From positions 1 through 64,000 of the forward strand of contig NZ_FOXX01000011.1 of assembly GCF_900115845.1 (NCBI RefSeq): a stretch of 64,000 bases of DNA, in the 5' to 3' direction. Shown here piece after piece: positions 15,725-23,887 of this stretch. The translations under genes were made by a program, and so were the position numbers. The DNA comes from Priestia endophytica DSM 13796 (lineage in GTDB: Bacteria; Bacillota; Bacilli; Bacillales; Bacillaceae_H). The notes under the pieces are model-generated. The model did not search any database. It was not told the origin of the DNA and was given only the letters and a program-made list of their open reading frames with translations. Positions within the stretch are counted from its first letter, which is position 1. Every line of letters begins with the position of its first letter.

Positions 15725-18415
15725 ATGTTTAATAGGAAGACGTTAACCGTTTCACAGAAGATATTTTCAAAATATAAGACAATTGGAGAAGCGCTAAAAA
15801 ATGCTGAACATGGAGCGAAAATCCTAGTAGAGCCTGGAATGTACCGCGAGAGTTTAATTATTGATCGTAACGTAGAAATTATTGGGAAAGGATTACCACA
15901 AGAAGTGTTGATTTACAGTGAGAAGGAGTCACCAATTATTGTACAAACAGAGCTTGCTACTATTAAAGGGATAACAATCCATCAAAGGGGAAAATACGAT
16001 AATCTTAATGACTATTATGCAATTGAAATTCCAACAGGATCGATTCATATTAAAGATTGTATTGTACGTTCTGACGTTGGAGGAGGCATACGAATCTATA
16101 ATAAGCATACAGCTCCCATTATTAATAACTGTTTGATACATGATGTCCAAGGAATTGGCATTTTTGTTACAGAGGAGGCAACTCCCATTATCATTCGAGG
16201 GAAAATCTATGCAAATAAAGAAAACGGACTTTTAATTGATAAGAAAGCATCGGGCATTATCGAAGACTGTGAGATCTATCACAATGATTTTGCAAATGTG
16301 TGGATTGGGAGTGAGGGAGATCCTTTAATAAAAAGCTGCAAAATCTATAGTGGAAGAGAAAGTGGCATATGGATTACAGAAAGAGGAAGAGGAATTATTG
16401 ACGACTGTGCAATATACGGAAACACCTATTCAAACGTTTGTATAGTTCATGAAGGGAATCCAGTTGTTCGGAAATGTCATATTTACGAAAGCAGTCAAAA
16501 TGGGATTTGGGTAACAGAGGGTGGAAAAGGAACGTTGCAGGACTGTGAGATTTATCGCAATAAATACCCAAACGTAGGCGTTACAAATAGCGGAAATCCA
16601 ATGATAATGAGCTGCAAAATCTATGATGGTGAAAGCTGTGGCGTGTGGGTCTCTAAAAAAGGAGAAGGATCTTTTTCAAATAGTGAAATTTATAATAATA
16701 GGGCTTCTAACATCGACATTTCACATGAAGGAGATCCATCTATTGAAGGATGCACTATTTATAGAAGTATGCAAAGTGGTATATGGGTCTCATTAAAAGG
16801 TTACGGAACGATAGAAAACTGTAAAATTTATAGTAATACATATTCTAACGTTGGTATTACTCATGAAGGAAGTCCTATTATAAGAGCTTCTTACATCTAC
16901 GATGGAGCTCAAAATGGTATATGGATTAAAGAGAAAGGGAGAGGTGTAATCGAAAAAAGTTATATTTACAATAATAGCTTTGCAAACGTAAAGATTGTGA
17001 CAGAAGGAGATCCTGTTATAAGGAGCTGCCATATTTATAATGGGAAAGAAAGTGGAGTATGGGTGGAAGAAAAAGGGCTCGGAATTATTGAAGGCTGCCA
17101 TATTTATGGACATATGTATACAAATGCAGGTGCTGCCCAAGGTGGAAATCCTATTTTTAAAAACTGCAGAATTTATGAAGGCAAGCAGCATGGAGTATGG
17201 GTGACAGAAAGTGGACTCGGAATTTTCATGGACTGTGAAATTTATCGTCATCGCTTCTCAAATGTTGCTATTGCAGATAAAGCAAATCCTGTTATTGAAG
17301 GTTGTCATCTTTATGAAGCTGAACAGAACGGTGTGTGGGTAAAAGAAGGTGGCTTAGGATTCATTGAAAACTGTCGAATTCATCATAACGGTTATCAGAA
17401 TGTCAAGATTATGAGTGAAGGAAATCCTCTTATTCGGAGCTGTGATATTCATCATGCTAAAAACTGGGGGATATGGGCAACAGAGAAAGGAAGCGGAACA
17501 ATTGAGAATTGCCATCTTTATTCAAATGAAAAGGATAACATTCTTATCTCAGAAGATAGCAAGACAAAAATTATAGGTGAGAAAAGTGAGTTAACATCTC
17601 TTAAATTCGAAAAGGTTTTAAATGAGCTGGACAATTTAATTGGTATGAATAACGTAAAAGAACAAATTAAAAGAATAATTCATTATATTCAGAGGTTCGG
17701 ACCAGACGCTAAATTAAAGGCTGAGCATACTGTTTTATATGGAAATCCTGGGACAGGCAAAAATACGATAGCCAGGCTGCTTGGGAACCTTTATAAAACA
17801 ATGGCTGTATTAGAAAGAGGACACATTGTAAAGGTGAGCGGAGAAGAGCTTGTTGGCTTATCTATTGATACAACAGTTGAAAAAACGAAGAAGAAAATAA
17901 ATGAAGCAATGGGCGGGATTCTTCTCATTGACGAAGTATCTTCCTTTGAACATAAAAAGACACGGAACAATCTTGGTCTTGAAGCTCTCCAAGTTCTTTT
18001 AAGAGAAATAAAAGATAAGGAAGGGGAATTTATGGTGATTATGGCGGGATCTGAAGAAGAAGTAAAGAAATTTCTCTTCCTAAATCCCCGTTGGAATAGT
18101 CTCTTTTCTAGGCATCTTCATTTTCAAGAATATACTCCTTTTGAGCTTATGGAGATTAGCGAGAGATTTCTATACAAAAAAGGATATACCATTGATGCAA
18201 CTGCTTATAACTTTCTGCTTTCTTATTACATTCAAAAATATGAGAATCGTAATCCCTACTTTGAAAATGCAACTTTTGCTCGGTATATTGGAGAAAAAGC
18301 TATGAAAAACGTAGATTGTCGTCTAGCAAAATCGTTGTGTGAAGAACACGGACCACCAAGTGAAAAAGTTGTGACCTTTCTTGATCTTCAATCAGTATGT
18401 AGGGAAGAAGAGTGA
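15725..18415 (+). CDS. Right-handed beta-helix protein fused to a CbxX/SpoVK-type AAA+ domain
   Basis: In this 896-residue protein, residues 1-620 form a pectate-lyase-like parallel beta-helix: an N-cap (YKTIGEALKNAEHGAKILVE), irregular coils, then nine regular 46-residue repeats from residue 198 to 611, each two coils, with consensus GNPxIxxCxIYxxxxxGVWV then GxGxIExCxIYxNxxxNVxI. Residues 625-890 form an AAA+ domain of the CbbX/SpoVK type (LDNLIGMNNVKEQIKR, GNPGTGKNT, GGILLIDEVSSF). The P-loop Thr is Asn680, the Arg-finger position is Leu793 in NPRWNSLF, and the sensor-2 Arg is Thr850 in ENATFARY. Walker B (D736, E737) is intact. No signal peptide or membrane segment is seen, so it is probably cytoplasmic. 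It has its own promoter region and no operon partner. Function is unknown; a scaffold built from an inactivated SpoVK-like ATPase is my inference. Confidence 0.88.
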   Translation: MFNRKTLTVSQKIFSKYKTIGEALKNAEHGAKILVEPGMYRESLIIDRNVEIIGKGLPQEVLIYSEKESPIIVQTELATIKGITIHQRGKYDNLNDYYAIEIPTGSIHIKDCIVRSDVGGGIRIYNKHTAPIINNCLIHDVQGIGIFVTEEATPIIIRGKIYANKENGLLIDKKASGIIEDCEIYHNDFANVWIGSEGDPLIKSCKIYSGRESGIWITERGRGIIDDCAIYGNTYSNVCIVHEGNPVVRKCHIYESSQNGIWVTEGGKGTLQDCEIYRNKYPNVGVTNSGNPMIMSCKIYDGESCGVWVSKKGEGSFSNSEIYNNRASNIDISHEGDPSIEGCTIYRSMQSGIWVSLKGYGTIENCKIYSNTYSNVGITHEGSPIIRASYIYDGAQNGIWIKEKGRGVIEKSYIYNNSFANVKIVTEGDPVIRSCHIYNGKESGVWVEEKGLGIIEGCHIYGHMYTNAGAAQGGNPIFKNCRIYEGKQHGVWVTESGLGIFMDCEIYRHRFSNVAIADKANPVIEGCHLYEAEQNGVWVKEGGLGFIENCRIHHNGYQNVKIMSEGNPLIRSCDIHHAKNWGIWATEKGSGTIENCHLYSNEKDNILISEDSKTKIIGEKSELTSLKFEKVLNELDNLIGMNNVKEQIKRIIHYIQRFGPDAKLKAEHTVLYGNPGTGKNTIARLLGNLYKTMAVLERGHIVKVSGEELVGLSIDTTVEKTKKKINEAMGGILLIDEVSSFEHKKTRNNLGLEALQVLLREIKDKEGEFMVIMAGSEEEVKKFLFLNPRWNSLFSRHLHFQEYTPFELMEISERFLYKKGYTIDATAYNFLLSYYIQKYENRNPYFENATFARYIGEKAMKNVDCRLAKSLCEEHGPPSEKVVTFLDLQSVCREEE

Positions 18416-18595
18416 TTTAAGTATTACTTGGAAATAACTAACTTAAATGTGGGCGATTATTCTAAATAGAGAAAAAATATAAGTATTCAACTTGAAAAAA
18501 ACAGGATTATATAAAACAAAATGCAAATTATCTGATAGTATATTAGTGTACAAAGGTGAACTTAATAGAAGACCACAAAACAGGAGGCAATCAGC

Positions 18596-19882
18596 TTGAG
18601 TAACTTTAATAGTTTAACAGTTTCTGAATTAGAAGCATTACAAACAGAGTTGAAAGAAAAATATGAAGAGTACAAAAGCCAAAATCTAAATCTAGATATG
18701 TCTAGAGGAAAGCCTTGTACTGAACAGCTTGATCTTTCTTTAGAAATGCTTGATACTGTAACATCTAATAGCAGCTTAAAAACAGCGGATGGTGTTGATA
18801 CACGTAACTACGGAGGCCTTGAAGGAATTCCTGAGGCGAAAGAATTTTTTGCAAATATTCTTGAAGTAAATCCTAAAAATGTGATCATTGGTGGAAACTC
18901 AAGTCTAACAATGATGCATGATACAGTTTCAAGAGCTATGTTTCACGGTGTATATGGAAGTGAAGTTCCTTGGATTAAATTCCCGACTGTAAAATTCCTA
19001 TGCCCAAGTCCAGGATATGACCGTCATTTTGCTATTTGTGAGCTATTCAATATCGAAATGATTGTAATCGATATGTTAGAAGATGGACCAGACATGGACC
19101 AAGTTGAAAAGCTTGTCGGAGAAGATGAAACGATTAAAGGCATGTGGTGCGTGCCAAAATATAGTAACCCTGATGGTATTACGTATTCAAATGAAGTTGT
19201 TGAAAGACTTGCAAACATGAAAACAAAAGCAAGAGACTTTAGACTTTTCTGGGATAACGCATATGCAATTCATCATCTAACAGATACTCCTGATGAACTT
19301 AAAAATATTTTCACAGCTTGCGAAGAAGCAGGAAACCCTGACCGTGTGATTATGTTTAGTTCAACATCAAAGGTAACATTCCCGGGTTCTGGTGTTGCCA
19401 TGATGGCAGCAAGTGAAAATAACTTGGATTTCTTCCGTAAACAAATGTTTGTTCAAACAATTGGTCCTGATAAAATTAATCAGCTTCGTCATGTAAAGTT
19501 CTTTAAGAATACAGACAATCTAAAAGCACACATGGAGAAACATGCAAGCATTATTAAGCCAAAGTTTGATAGAGTGCTTCAACTGTTAAATGAAGAACTT
19601 GGTGATAAAGGCATTGCTTCATGGAAAGAGCCTAATGGTGGTTATTTTATTAGCTTGAATACATTAGAAGGATGCGCTAAGAAGACTGTTCAACTAGCTG
19701 CTGAAGCGGGTGTGAAATTAACAGGAGCTGGTGCAACATATCCGTACGGCAAAGATCCAAAAGACCGCAATATTCGTCTTGCTCCAACATTCCCATCCCT
19801 TGAGGAACTATCAAAAGCAATTGAAATCTTCTGCCTTTGCGTTCAGATTGTGAGCGTTGAAAAGCTTTTAGCACAGAAATAA
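18596..19882 (+). CDS. Aspartate aminotransferase-type PLP enzyme (subgroup Ic)
   Basis: This 428-residue fold-type-I aminotransferase belongs to the MocR-like/AspT subgroup Ic known from Corynebacterium, with motifs LDMSRGKPCTEQLDLS near residue 36, RNYGGLEGIPEAKEFFA, PSPGYDRHFAIC, VPKYSNPDGITYS, WDNAYAIHHL and the PLP-lysine segment FSSTSKVTFPGSG near residue 256. It would interconvert aspartate and 2-oxoglutarate with oxaloacetate and glutamate. The start is a TTG preceded by CAGGAGG. It is a monocistronic gene with its own terminator. An alternative annotation is alanine or aromatic aminotransferase; the SRGKP and SKVTFPGSG motifs argue for the aspartate group. Confidence 0.85.
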   Translation: MSNFNSLTVSELEALQTELKEKYEEYKSQNLNLDMSRGKPCTEQLDLSLEMLDTVTSNSSLKTADGVDTRNYGGLEGIPEAKEFFANILEVNPKNVIIGGNSSLTMMHDTVSRAMFHGVYGSEVPWIKFPTVKFLCPSPGYDRHFAICELFNIEMIVIDMLEDGPDMDQVEKLVGEDETIKGMWCVPKYSNPDGITYSNEVVERLANMKTKARDFRLFWDNAYAIHHLTDTPDELKNIFTACEEAGNPDRVIMFSSTSKVTFPGSGVAMMAASENNLDFFRKQMFVQTIGPDKINQLRHVKFFKNTDNLKAHMEKHASIIKPKFDRVLQLLNEELGDKGIASWKEPNGGYFISLNTLEGCAKKTVQLAAEAGVKLTGAGATYPYGKDPKDRNIRLAPTFPSLEELSKAIEIFCLCVQIVSVEKLLAQK

Positions 19883-19900
19883 AAATAGATGTTTTATAAG

Positions 19901-19950
19901 AAGCTCTTTTGTCTTCCTGTTGTAAAAGGAAAACAAAAGAGCTTTTTTTT
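19901..19950 (+). terminator. Intrinsic terminator after aminotransferase gene
   Basis: AAGCTCTTTTGT and ACAAAAGAGCTT make a perfect 12-bp stem, with a second small pairing inside the loop, then eight T residues. Confidence 0.88.
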
Positions 19951-20023
19951 GTTTGATATCGCAAAAAATATCAAAAATATTGAAAATTGATGTGTTAAAT
20001 TATGGATAGAAAGGAGGGGGGAT

Positions 20024-20905
20024 ATGCACGAAGAATATGTAAAAGAAGTCCACAACATTATTCAATATATTGAAGATAATATTATGAACGAGCACCTCTC
20101 AGATAATATCGTAAAAGAGCTAAAATATTCCCCTTTTCACTTTCATCGTATCTTTCAACGGATTGTAGGCATGAGCGTTAGCACCTATATAAAGAAACGA
20201 AAGATGACGTATGCCGCAAGTGACTTGATGAGGGAGGAAGAGCGCATCTTAGATATTGCTCTTAAATATTGTTTTTCTTCACAGGAGGCTTTTACACGAG
20301 CATTTCAAAAAATGTATGGAATGAGTCCTGGAAAATATCGAAAGTATGCTCGGAAGTTAATGATGAAAAGGGAGGAAAAGAGAATGGATTACAACTTACC
20401 AAAAGGATGGATGCCAGCAGGGACACATCTTCAATATTATGATATGGGAGTCGATTATAAGCAAGTTCATGAGGGAAAAGCATCAGGTTATATTACAGGA
20501 GAAGAAGGAAGTAATGTTGGGTTCGCAACAATGGGACAAACGTTTAAAGCAAACAAATATAGGGGGGAACGAGTACGTTTTTCAGGATTCTTGAAAACGG
20601 AAAATGTCAATAATGGTGCAATGCTTTGGATGCGAGTGGATGGGGAGAATGGGGAAACATTAAATTTTGATAATATGGAAAATCGTTCTGTCAAAGGAAC
20701 AACAAACTGGAATCAGTATGAGGTTGTGCTTGATGTTCCAGAGAGCAGTATTGGGATTGCCTTTGGAATGATGCTTGCTGGAGAAGGAAAAGCATGGGTA
20801 GACAGCCTTGCTTTTGAAGTTGTTGATAAAACCGTACCAGTGACGGCTGCAAGTATTGGAGAGTATATTCCCGAGGAGCCAGTAAATTTAACATTTGAAC
20901 TGTAA
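20024..20905 (+). CDS. AraC-family regulator with C-terminal beta-sandwich domain
   Basis: This 293-residue protein has its AraC helix-turn-helix pair at the N-terminus (residues 5-105: HNIIQYIEDNI, YSPFHFHRIFQRIVGMSV, RILDIALKYCFSSQEAFTRAF, MYGMSPGKYRK), the reverse of the classic AraC order. Residues 120-285 form a domain rich in beta strands with GFATMGQTFKANKYRGERVRFSGF in pieces and AMLWMRVDGENGETLNFDNM, resembling a galactose-binding or carbohydrate-binding jelly roll. This architecture recurs in Bacillus AraC proteins related to the Rob/SoxS type. A GGAGGGGGG ribosome binding site precedes the ATG. Its target genes are not evident; no sugar gene is adjacent. Confidence 0.85.
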   Translation: MHEEYVKEVHNIIQYIEDNIMNEHLSDNIVKELKYSPFHFHRIFQRIVGMSVSTYIKKRKMTYAASDLMREEERILDIALKYCFSSQEAFTRAFQKMYGMSPGKYRKYARKLMMKREEKRMDYNLPKGWMPAGTHLQYYDMGVDYKQVHEGKASGYITGEEGSNVGFATMGQTFKANKYRGERVRFSGFLKTENVNNGAMLWMRVDGENGETLNFDNMENRSVKGTTNWNQYEVVLDVPESSIGIAFGMMLAGEGKAWVDSLAFEVVDKTVPVTAASIGEYIPEEPVNLTFEL

Positions 20906-20910
20906 AGATA

Positions 20911-20937
20911 GAAAAGCTGCATCTTAAGCAGCTTTTC
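20911..20937 (+). terminator. Intrinsic terminator after AraC-type gene
   Basis: GAAAAGCTGC and GCAGCTTTTC form a perfect 10-bp stem with a short loop just after the stop codon; the T-run is within the 3' arm. Confidence 0.75.
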
Positions 20938-20991
20938 TATGTATATAGCGAGGAAAAGCGCATATATATTTCTTTTAAGAATAGAAATGTG

Positions 20992-21016
20992 TATAATATA
21001 AAACGTAACGGTTACG
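20992..21016 (+). promoter_or_regulatory. Promoter -10 box with adjoining palindromic operator
   Basis: A consensus TATAAT (20992-20997) is followed seven bases later by CGTAAC-G-GTTACG, a perfect 6+6 inverted repeat at 21004-21016. The repeat would overlap the transcription start region of the small gene that follows, the right place for a repressor site. The -35 (around TTTCTT, 17 bp upstream) is weak. The binding protein is unknown. Confidence 0.5.
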
Positions 21017-21050
21017 ATTTATATCTATTTCTAGATAAGAGGTGATGATA

Positions 21051-21407
21051 GTGAACGAAAAAGGTTTGCAACTTCTTGCAAAAGGAATTATTGCGTGTTT
21101 GCCTCAGCAAAAGAGAATGATGTATCAATATATTGAAAGCATGGAAGACCAGCTTGCAGCAAAGTGTGAGACAAAAGAACAATTTCTATTTTCACTCGTT
21201 GAAGAAGCGCCTTATGAACAAGGAGCTAAATTATTTGGAATGAGCTTAGATGAATTTACACTCATAATGAAGGAAATTGAAGACGAAATTAATAATAAGC
21301 TTGATCAAAAAATAAAGAATTGCAAGTGGATCGATTACACAGATAAAATACAACTACATAATAAAAAGCATCTAGGAGAAACCAAGTTTTTCTTACTTAC
21401 AATGTAA
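21051..21407 (+). CDS. Hypothetical protein, small, mostly helical
   Basis: I do not recognise this protein. From the GTG start (NEKGLQLLAKGIIACLPQQK) it has 118 residues and no membrane segment or signal peptide. Residues 45-85 (FSLVEEAPYEQGAKLFGMSLDEF, then LIMKEIEDEINNKLDQK) look like a helix-turn-helix followed by a charged helix, similar in feel to sigma-region-4 or phage-regulator segments. The GTG is chosen because AGAGGTGA lies four to six bases upstream; a GTG and an ATG two to three codons earlier are too close to it. It sits behind its own promoter with a palindromic operator candidate and ends at a bidirectional terminator. Confidence 0.65.
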   Translation: MNEKGLQLLAKGIIACLPQQKRMMYQYIESMEDQLAAKCETKEQFLFSLVEEAPYEQGAKLFGMSLDEFTLIMKEIEDEINNKLDQKIKNCKWIDYTDKIQLHNKKHLGETKFFLLTM

Positions 21408-21435
21408 AAAAGAGCTGTAGTGACAGCTCTTTTTT
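21406..21435. terminator. Bidirectional terminator between convergent genes
   Basis: AAAAAAGAGCTGT and ACAGCTCTTTTTT form a perfect 13-bp stem with loop AGTG, overlapping the ends of both converging reading frames. Confidence 0.88.
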
Positions 21436-23530
21436 AATGCCTCTTAACAAGCATCTTTTGAACTTCATGAGATGATAAAGGATGACTAAAATAGTAGCCT
21501 TGACCAATATGACAGTGGTTTTTACAGAGAAATGAAGCTTGATCTTCATATTCAATTCCTTCTGCAACAACATAAAAATCGAGATTGCGACCCATATCAA
21601 TGATTGTTTTGATAATAGCTGAGGTTCGATTTGTAGAATTTAAATTCCTGACAAAAGATTGGTCAATCTTTAAGCTGTTAATAGGAAGTTGATATAAGAC
21701 GCTTAACGAGGAATATCCTGTCCCAAAATCATCAATGGCAATTGAAACACCTAGAGCTCGGAGCTTTTTAATAGAGTGTTTTAGACATGCTAAGTCTTGA
21801 AGAATACTTTCTGTAATTTCAAGCTCCAAGTACTTTGGGTTAAGTCCTGTTTTTTGTAGGATTTGACTCACAGAAGAGACAAAGTCAAACTGCTGCAATT
21901 GCTTAACAGATACATTTACGGCAATACGAAATGGTTCATATCCTTCATCTTGCCATTTTTTATTTTGTTGGCACGCTTGCTCAAGTACCCATTTTCCAAG
22001 GGGGAGAATTAAATTAGTCTCTTCTGCTAATGGAATAAATTCTCCAGGAGAAATAGGTCCGTATGTTGGATGGTTCCATCGCAGCAAAGCTTCTAGTCCC
22101 ACAATCTTTTTAGTTTCTAAATCAAACTGTGGTTGGTAGTTAAGGTGAAGTTCTTCACCTTTGATTGCCTTTCGTAAATCCTTTTCCAGCATTGATTTAC
22201 GTTTGTTTTGTTCTTTTAGCTTGTTTGTGAACAATTGATAGTTGTTTTTTCCCTTCTTCTTAGCAAGGTACAGCGCATTGTCTGCATTTTTAATGACCGT
22301 TTCTTTAGATGCTCCATCGCTTGGATATAAGCTAATACCAATTGAAAAAGTTGTATAAATCTCTTCATCACTTAGTATGAAAGGTATAGAAAAACTGTTA
22401 ATAATTTTTTGAGCGATTTCAACAGCTTCTTCTTGTGAGCTCTTTCTCAACACAATAATAAATTCATCTCCAGCGTAGCGAGAAATAATATGATCACGTT
22501 CAACAAGCTTACTCATTCGCTCAGCAACAGCCCGAAGCAGTTCATCTCCTGTTTTGTGACCGAACGTATCGTTTACAGACTTAAAACGATCCAAGTCTAA
22601 AAATAAAAAAGCTACTTCTTCATCTGCATTTTTCAAAAGCTTTTCAAGGGATTTATATAGACCATTTCGATTTAGTATCCCTGTTAAAAGATCATAGTAG
22701 GCAAGGTGATAGATTTCTTCTTGGGCTTTTTTCTGAGGGGTAATATCCGTTCGAATAGAAACATATTCATATGGTTTTCCTTGTCCATTTAGAAAAGGCA
22801 CAATTGTCGTATCGACCCAATAATAAGAGCCATCTTTTGCTTTGTTCTTTATTTCACCTTTCCATACTTTTTTCTGAGTAATCGTTCTCCACATGTCTAC
22901 AAAAAACTCTCTAGGATGGTAATGGGAATTTAAGATGTTGTGGTTTTTTCCAATAAGCTCTTCGCGACTATATTTAGATATTTTACAAAAGGTATCATTA
23001 ACATATGTAATAGTTCCTTTAGCATCTGTAATGCCAACGATAGAAGATTGATCAAGGGCATACTTCATACTTTTTAATTCTGCATTTTTAGCAGAAAGTT
23101 CGTTTAGTGTATAATCTAATGATTTTTCCATTGTTCTTTGCTCCGTTATATTATGTTCAAGTGAAACAATTTCAGTTAAATGATTATTTTCATCAAAGAA
23201 AGGGACGGCAATGGTATCAACCCAGTAATAAGAGCTGTCTTTCGCTTTGTTCTTCATTTGACCCTTCCAAATGCCTCCTCCCTTTAAAGTTTCAAGAATA
23301 TCTTGATAATATGAACGAGGATAGTAACCAGAATAGATAATGTCGTATGTTTGGCCAATAAGTTCTGCTTTTGTGAACTTAGAAATAGAGCAAAACTCTT
23401 CATTTACATACGTAATTCGGCCTGTCCCATCCATCTTACATAAAATACAGTAATCGAGATTTGTTTTAGTATCTTCTATCTTAATAGGATTTCGGCTAGT
23501 CTTCGCTATGAAACGTCCAGCTTGCTTCAA
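21434..23530 (-). CDS. PAS-PAS-GGDEF-EAL cyclic-di-GMP signalling protein
   Basis: This 698-residue cytoplasmic protein has two PAS/PAC domains (about residues 20-135 and 155-275, each with KGxIWKG/KVWKGEIKNKAKDxSYYWVDT and an ITEQR/ITPQK end), a GGDEF domain (about 275-440; LAYYDLLTGILNRNG, FLDLDRFKSVNDTFGH, RYAGDEF) and an EAL domain (about 450-690; LEALLRW, ELEITES, AIDDFGTGYSSL, LKIDQSFV, VVAEGIE). The active-site loop is AGDEF, a variant seen in working cyclases. The EAL catalytic motifs are all present, so it may make or break c-di-GMP. The PAS domains probably bind heme, flavin or a small ligand. TTG start preceded by AAGGAG. No membrane segment is seen. Confidence 0.92.
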   Translation of the reverse strand: MKQAGRFIAKTSRNPIKIEDTKTNLDYCILCKMDGTGRITYVNEEFCSISKFTKAELIGQTYDIIYSGYYPRSYYQDILETLKGGGIWKGQMKNKAKDSSYYWVDTIAVPFFDENNHLTEIVSLEHNITEQRTMEKSLDYTLNELSAKNAELKSMKYALDQSSIVGITDAKGTITYVNDTFCKISKYSREELIGKNHNILNSHYHPREFFVDMWRTITQKKVWKGEIKNKAKDGSYYWVDTTIVPFLNGQGKPYEYVSIRTDITPQKKAQEEIYHLAYYDLLTGILNRNGLYKSLEKLLKNADEEVAFLFLDLDRFKSVNDTFGHKTGDELLRAVAERMSKLVERDHIISRYAGDEFIIVLRKSSQEEAVEIAQKIINSFSIPFILSDEEIYTTFSIGISLYPSDGASKETVIKNADNALYLAKKKGKNNYQLFTNKLKEQNKRKSMLEKDLRKAIKGEELHLNYQPQFDLETKKIVGLEALLRWNHPTYGPISPGEFIPLAEETNLILPLGKWVLEQACQQNKKWQDEGYEPFRIAVNVSVKQLQQFDFVSSVSQILQKTGLNPKYLELEITESILQDLACLKHSIKKLRALGVSIAIDDFGTGYSSLSVLYQLPINSLKIDQSFVRNLNSTNRTSAIIKTIIDMGRNLDFYVVAEGIEYEDQASFLCKNHCHIGQGYYFSHPLSSHEVQKMLVKRH

Positions 23531-23887
23531 TTTCCATTGCTCCTTACGTTTATATATTTCAGCTTCTATACTTTCTCATCATATATCATTAATTAATTCT
23601 TCAAATTGATGAGTAAGGAAGAGGACAGCGTGTAGAATAAAAGAATTTAACCTTGTAAATAAAACAATAAAAAGATTATATTTACATTATTAGCTAGGAA
23701 ATGTTAAAGATGATAGAATCTAGGTCGCCTCTTTTAAATAGTATAAAATATTTTTGAAAAAGTAAAAAAGTGAAGGTTTGTTTAATATAACTAAATATTT
23801 TAACAAAAAAGAGGAAAGTTCTGTTTCTTTGAAACTTCTAATTTTTTATCAACATTTTCCATTATACCTAAAGAAAGGATGTTTTCT
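23531..23887. other. Divergent intergenic region
   Basis: AT-rich DNA between the c-di-GMP protein and the YwqG gene must hold both promoters. No palindrome, RNA or small gene stands out. Confidence 0.4.

Noticed and set aside
16793-17251. A 152-codon open frame on the minus strand within the beta-helix gene
   Set aside because: It is antisense to the repeat array; the repeats keep the opposite strand open by chance, and it has no ribosome binding site or recognisable domain.
16316-17557. Regular 138-bp periodicity considered as CRISPR, VNTR or a satellite repeat
   Set aside because: The period is codon-phased, the copies are diverged at DNA level, and the translation is a beta-helix repeat; there are no identical direct repeats with unique spacers.
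22450-22520. AGDEF in place of GGDEF taken as an inactive cyclase
   Set aside because: A at the first position is found in active diguanylate cyclases, and the surrounding motifs and EAL residues are intact, so inactivity is not supported.
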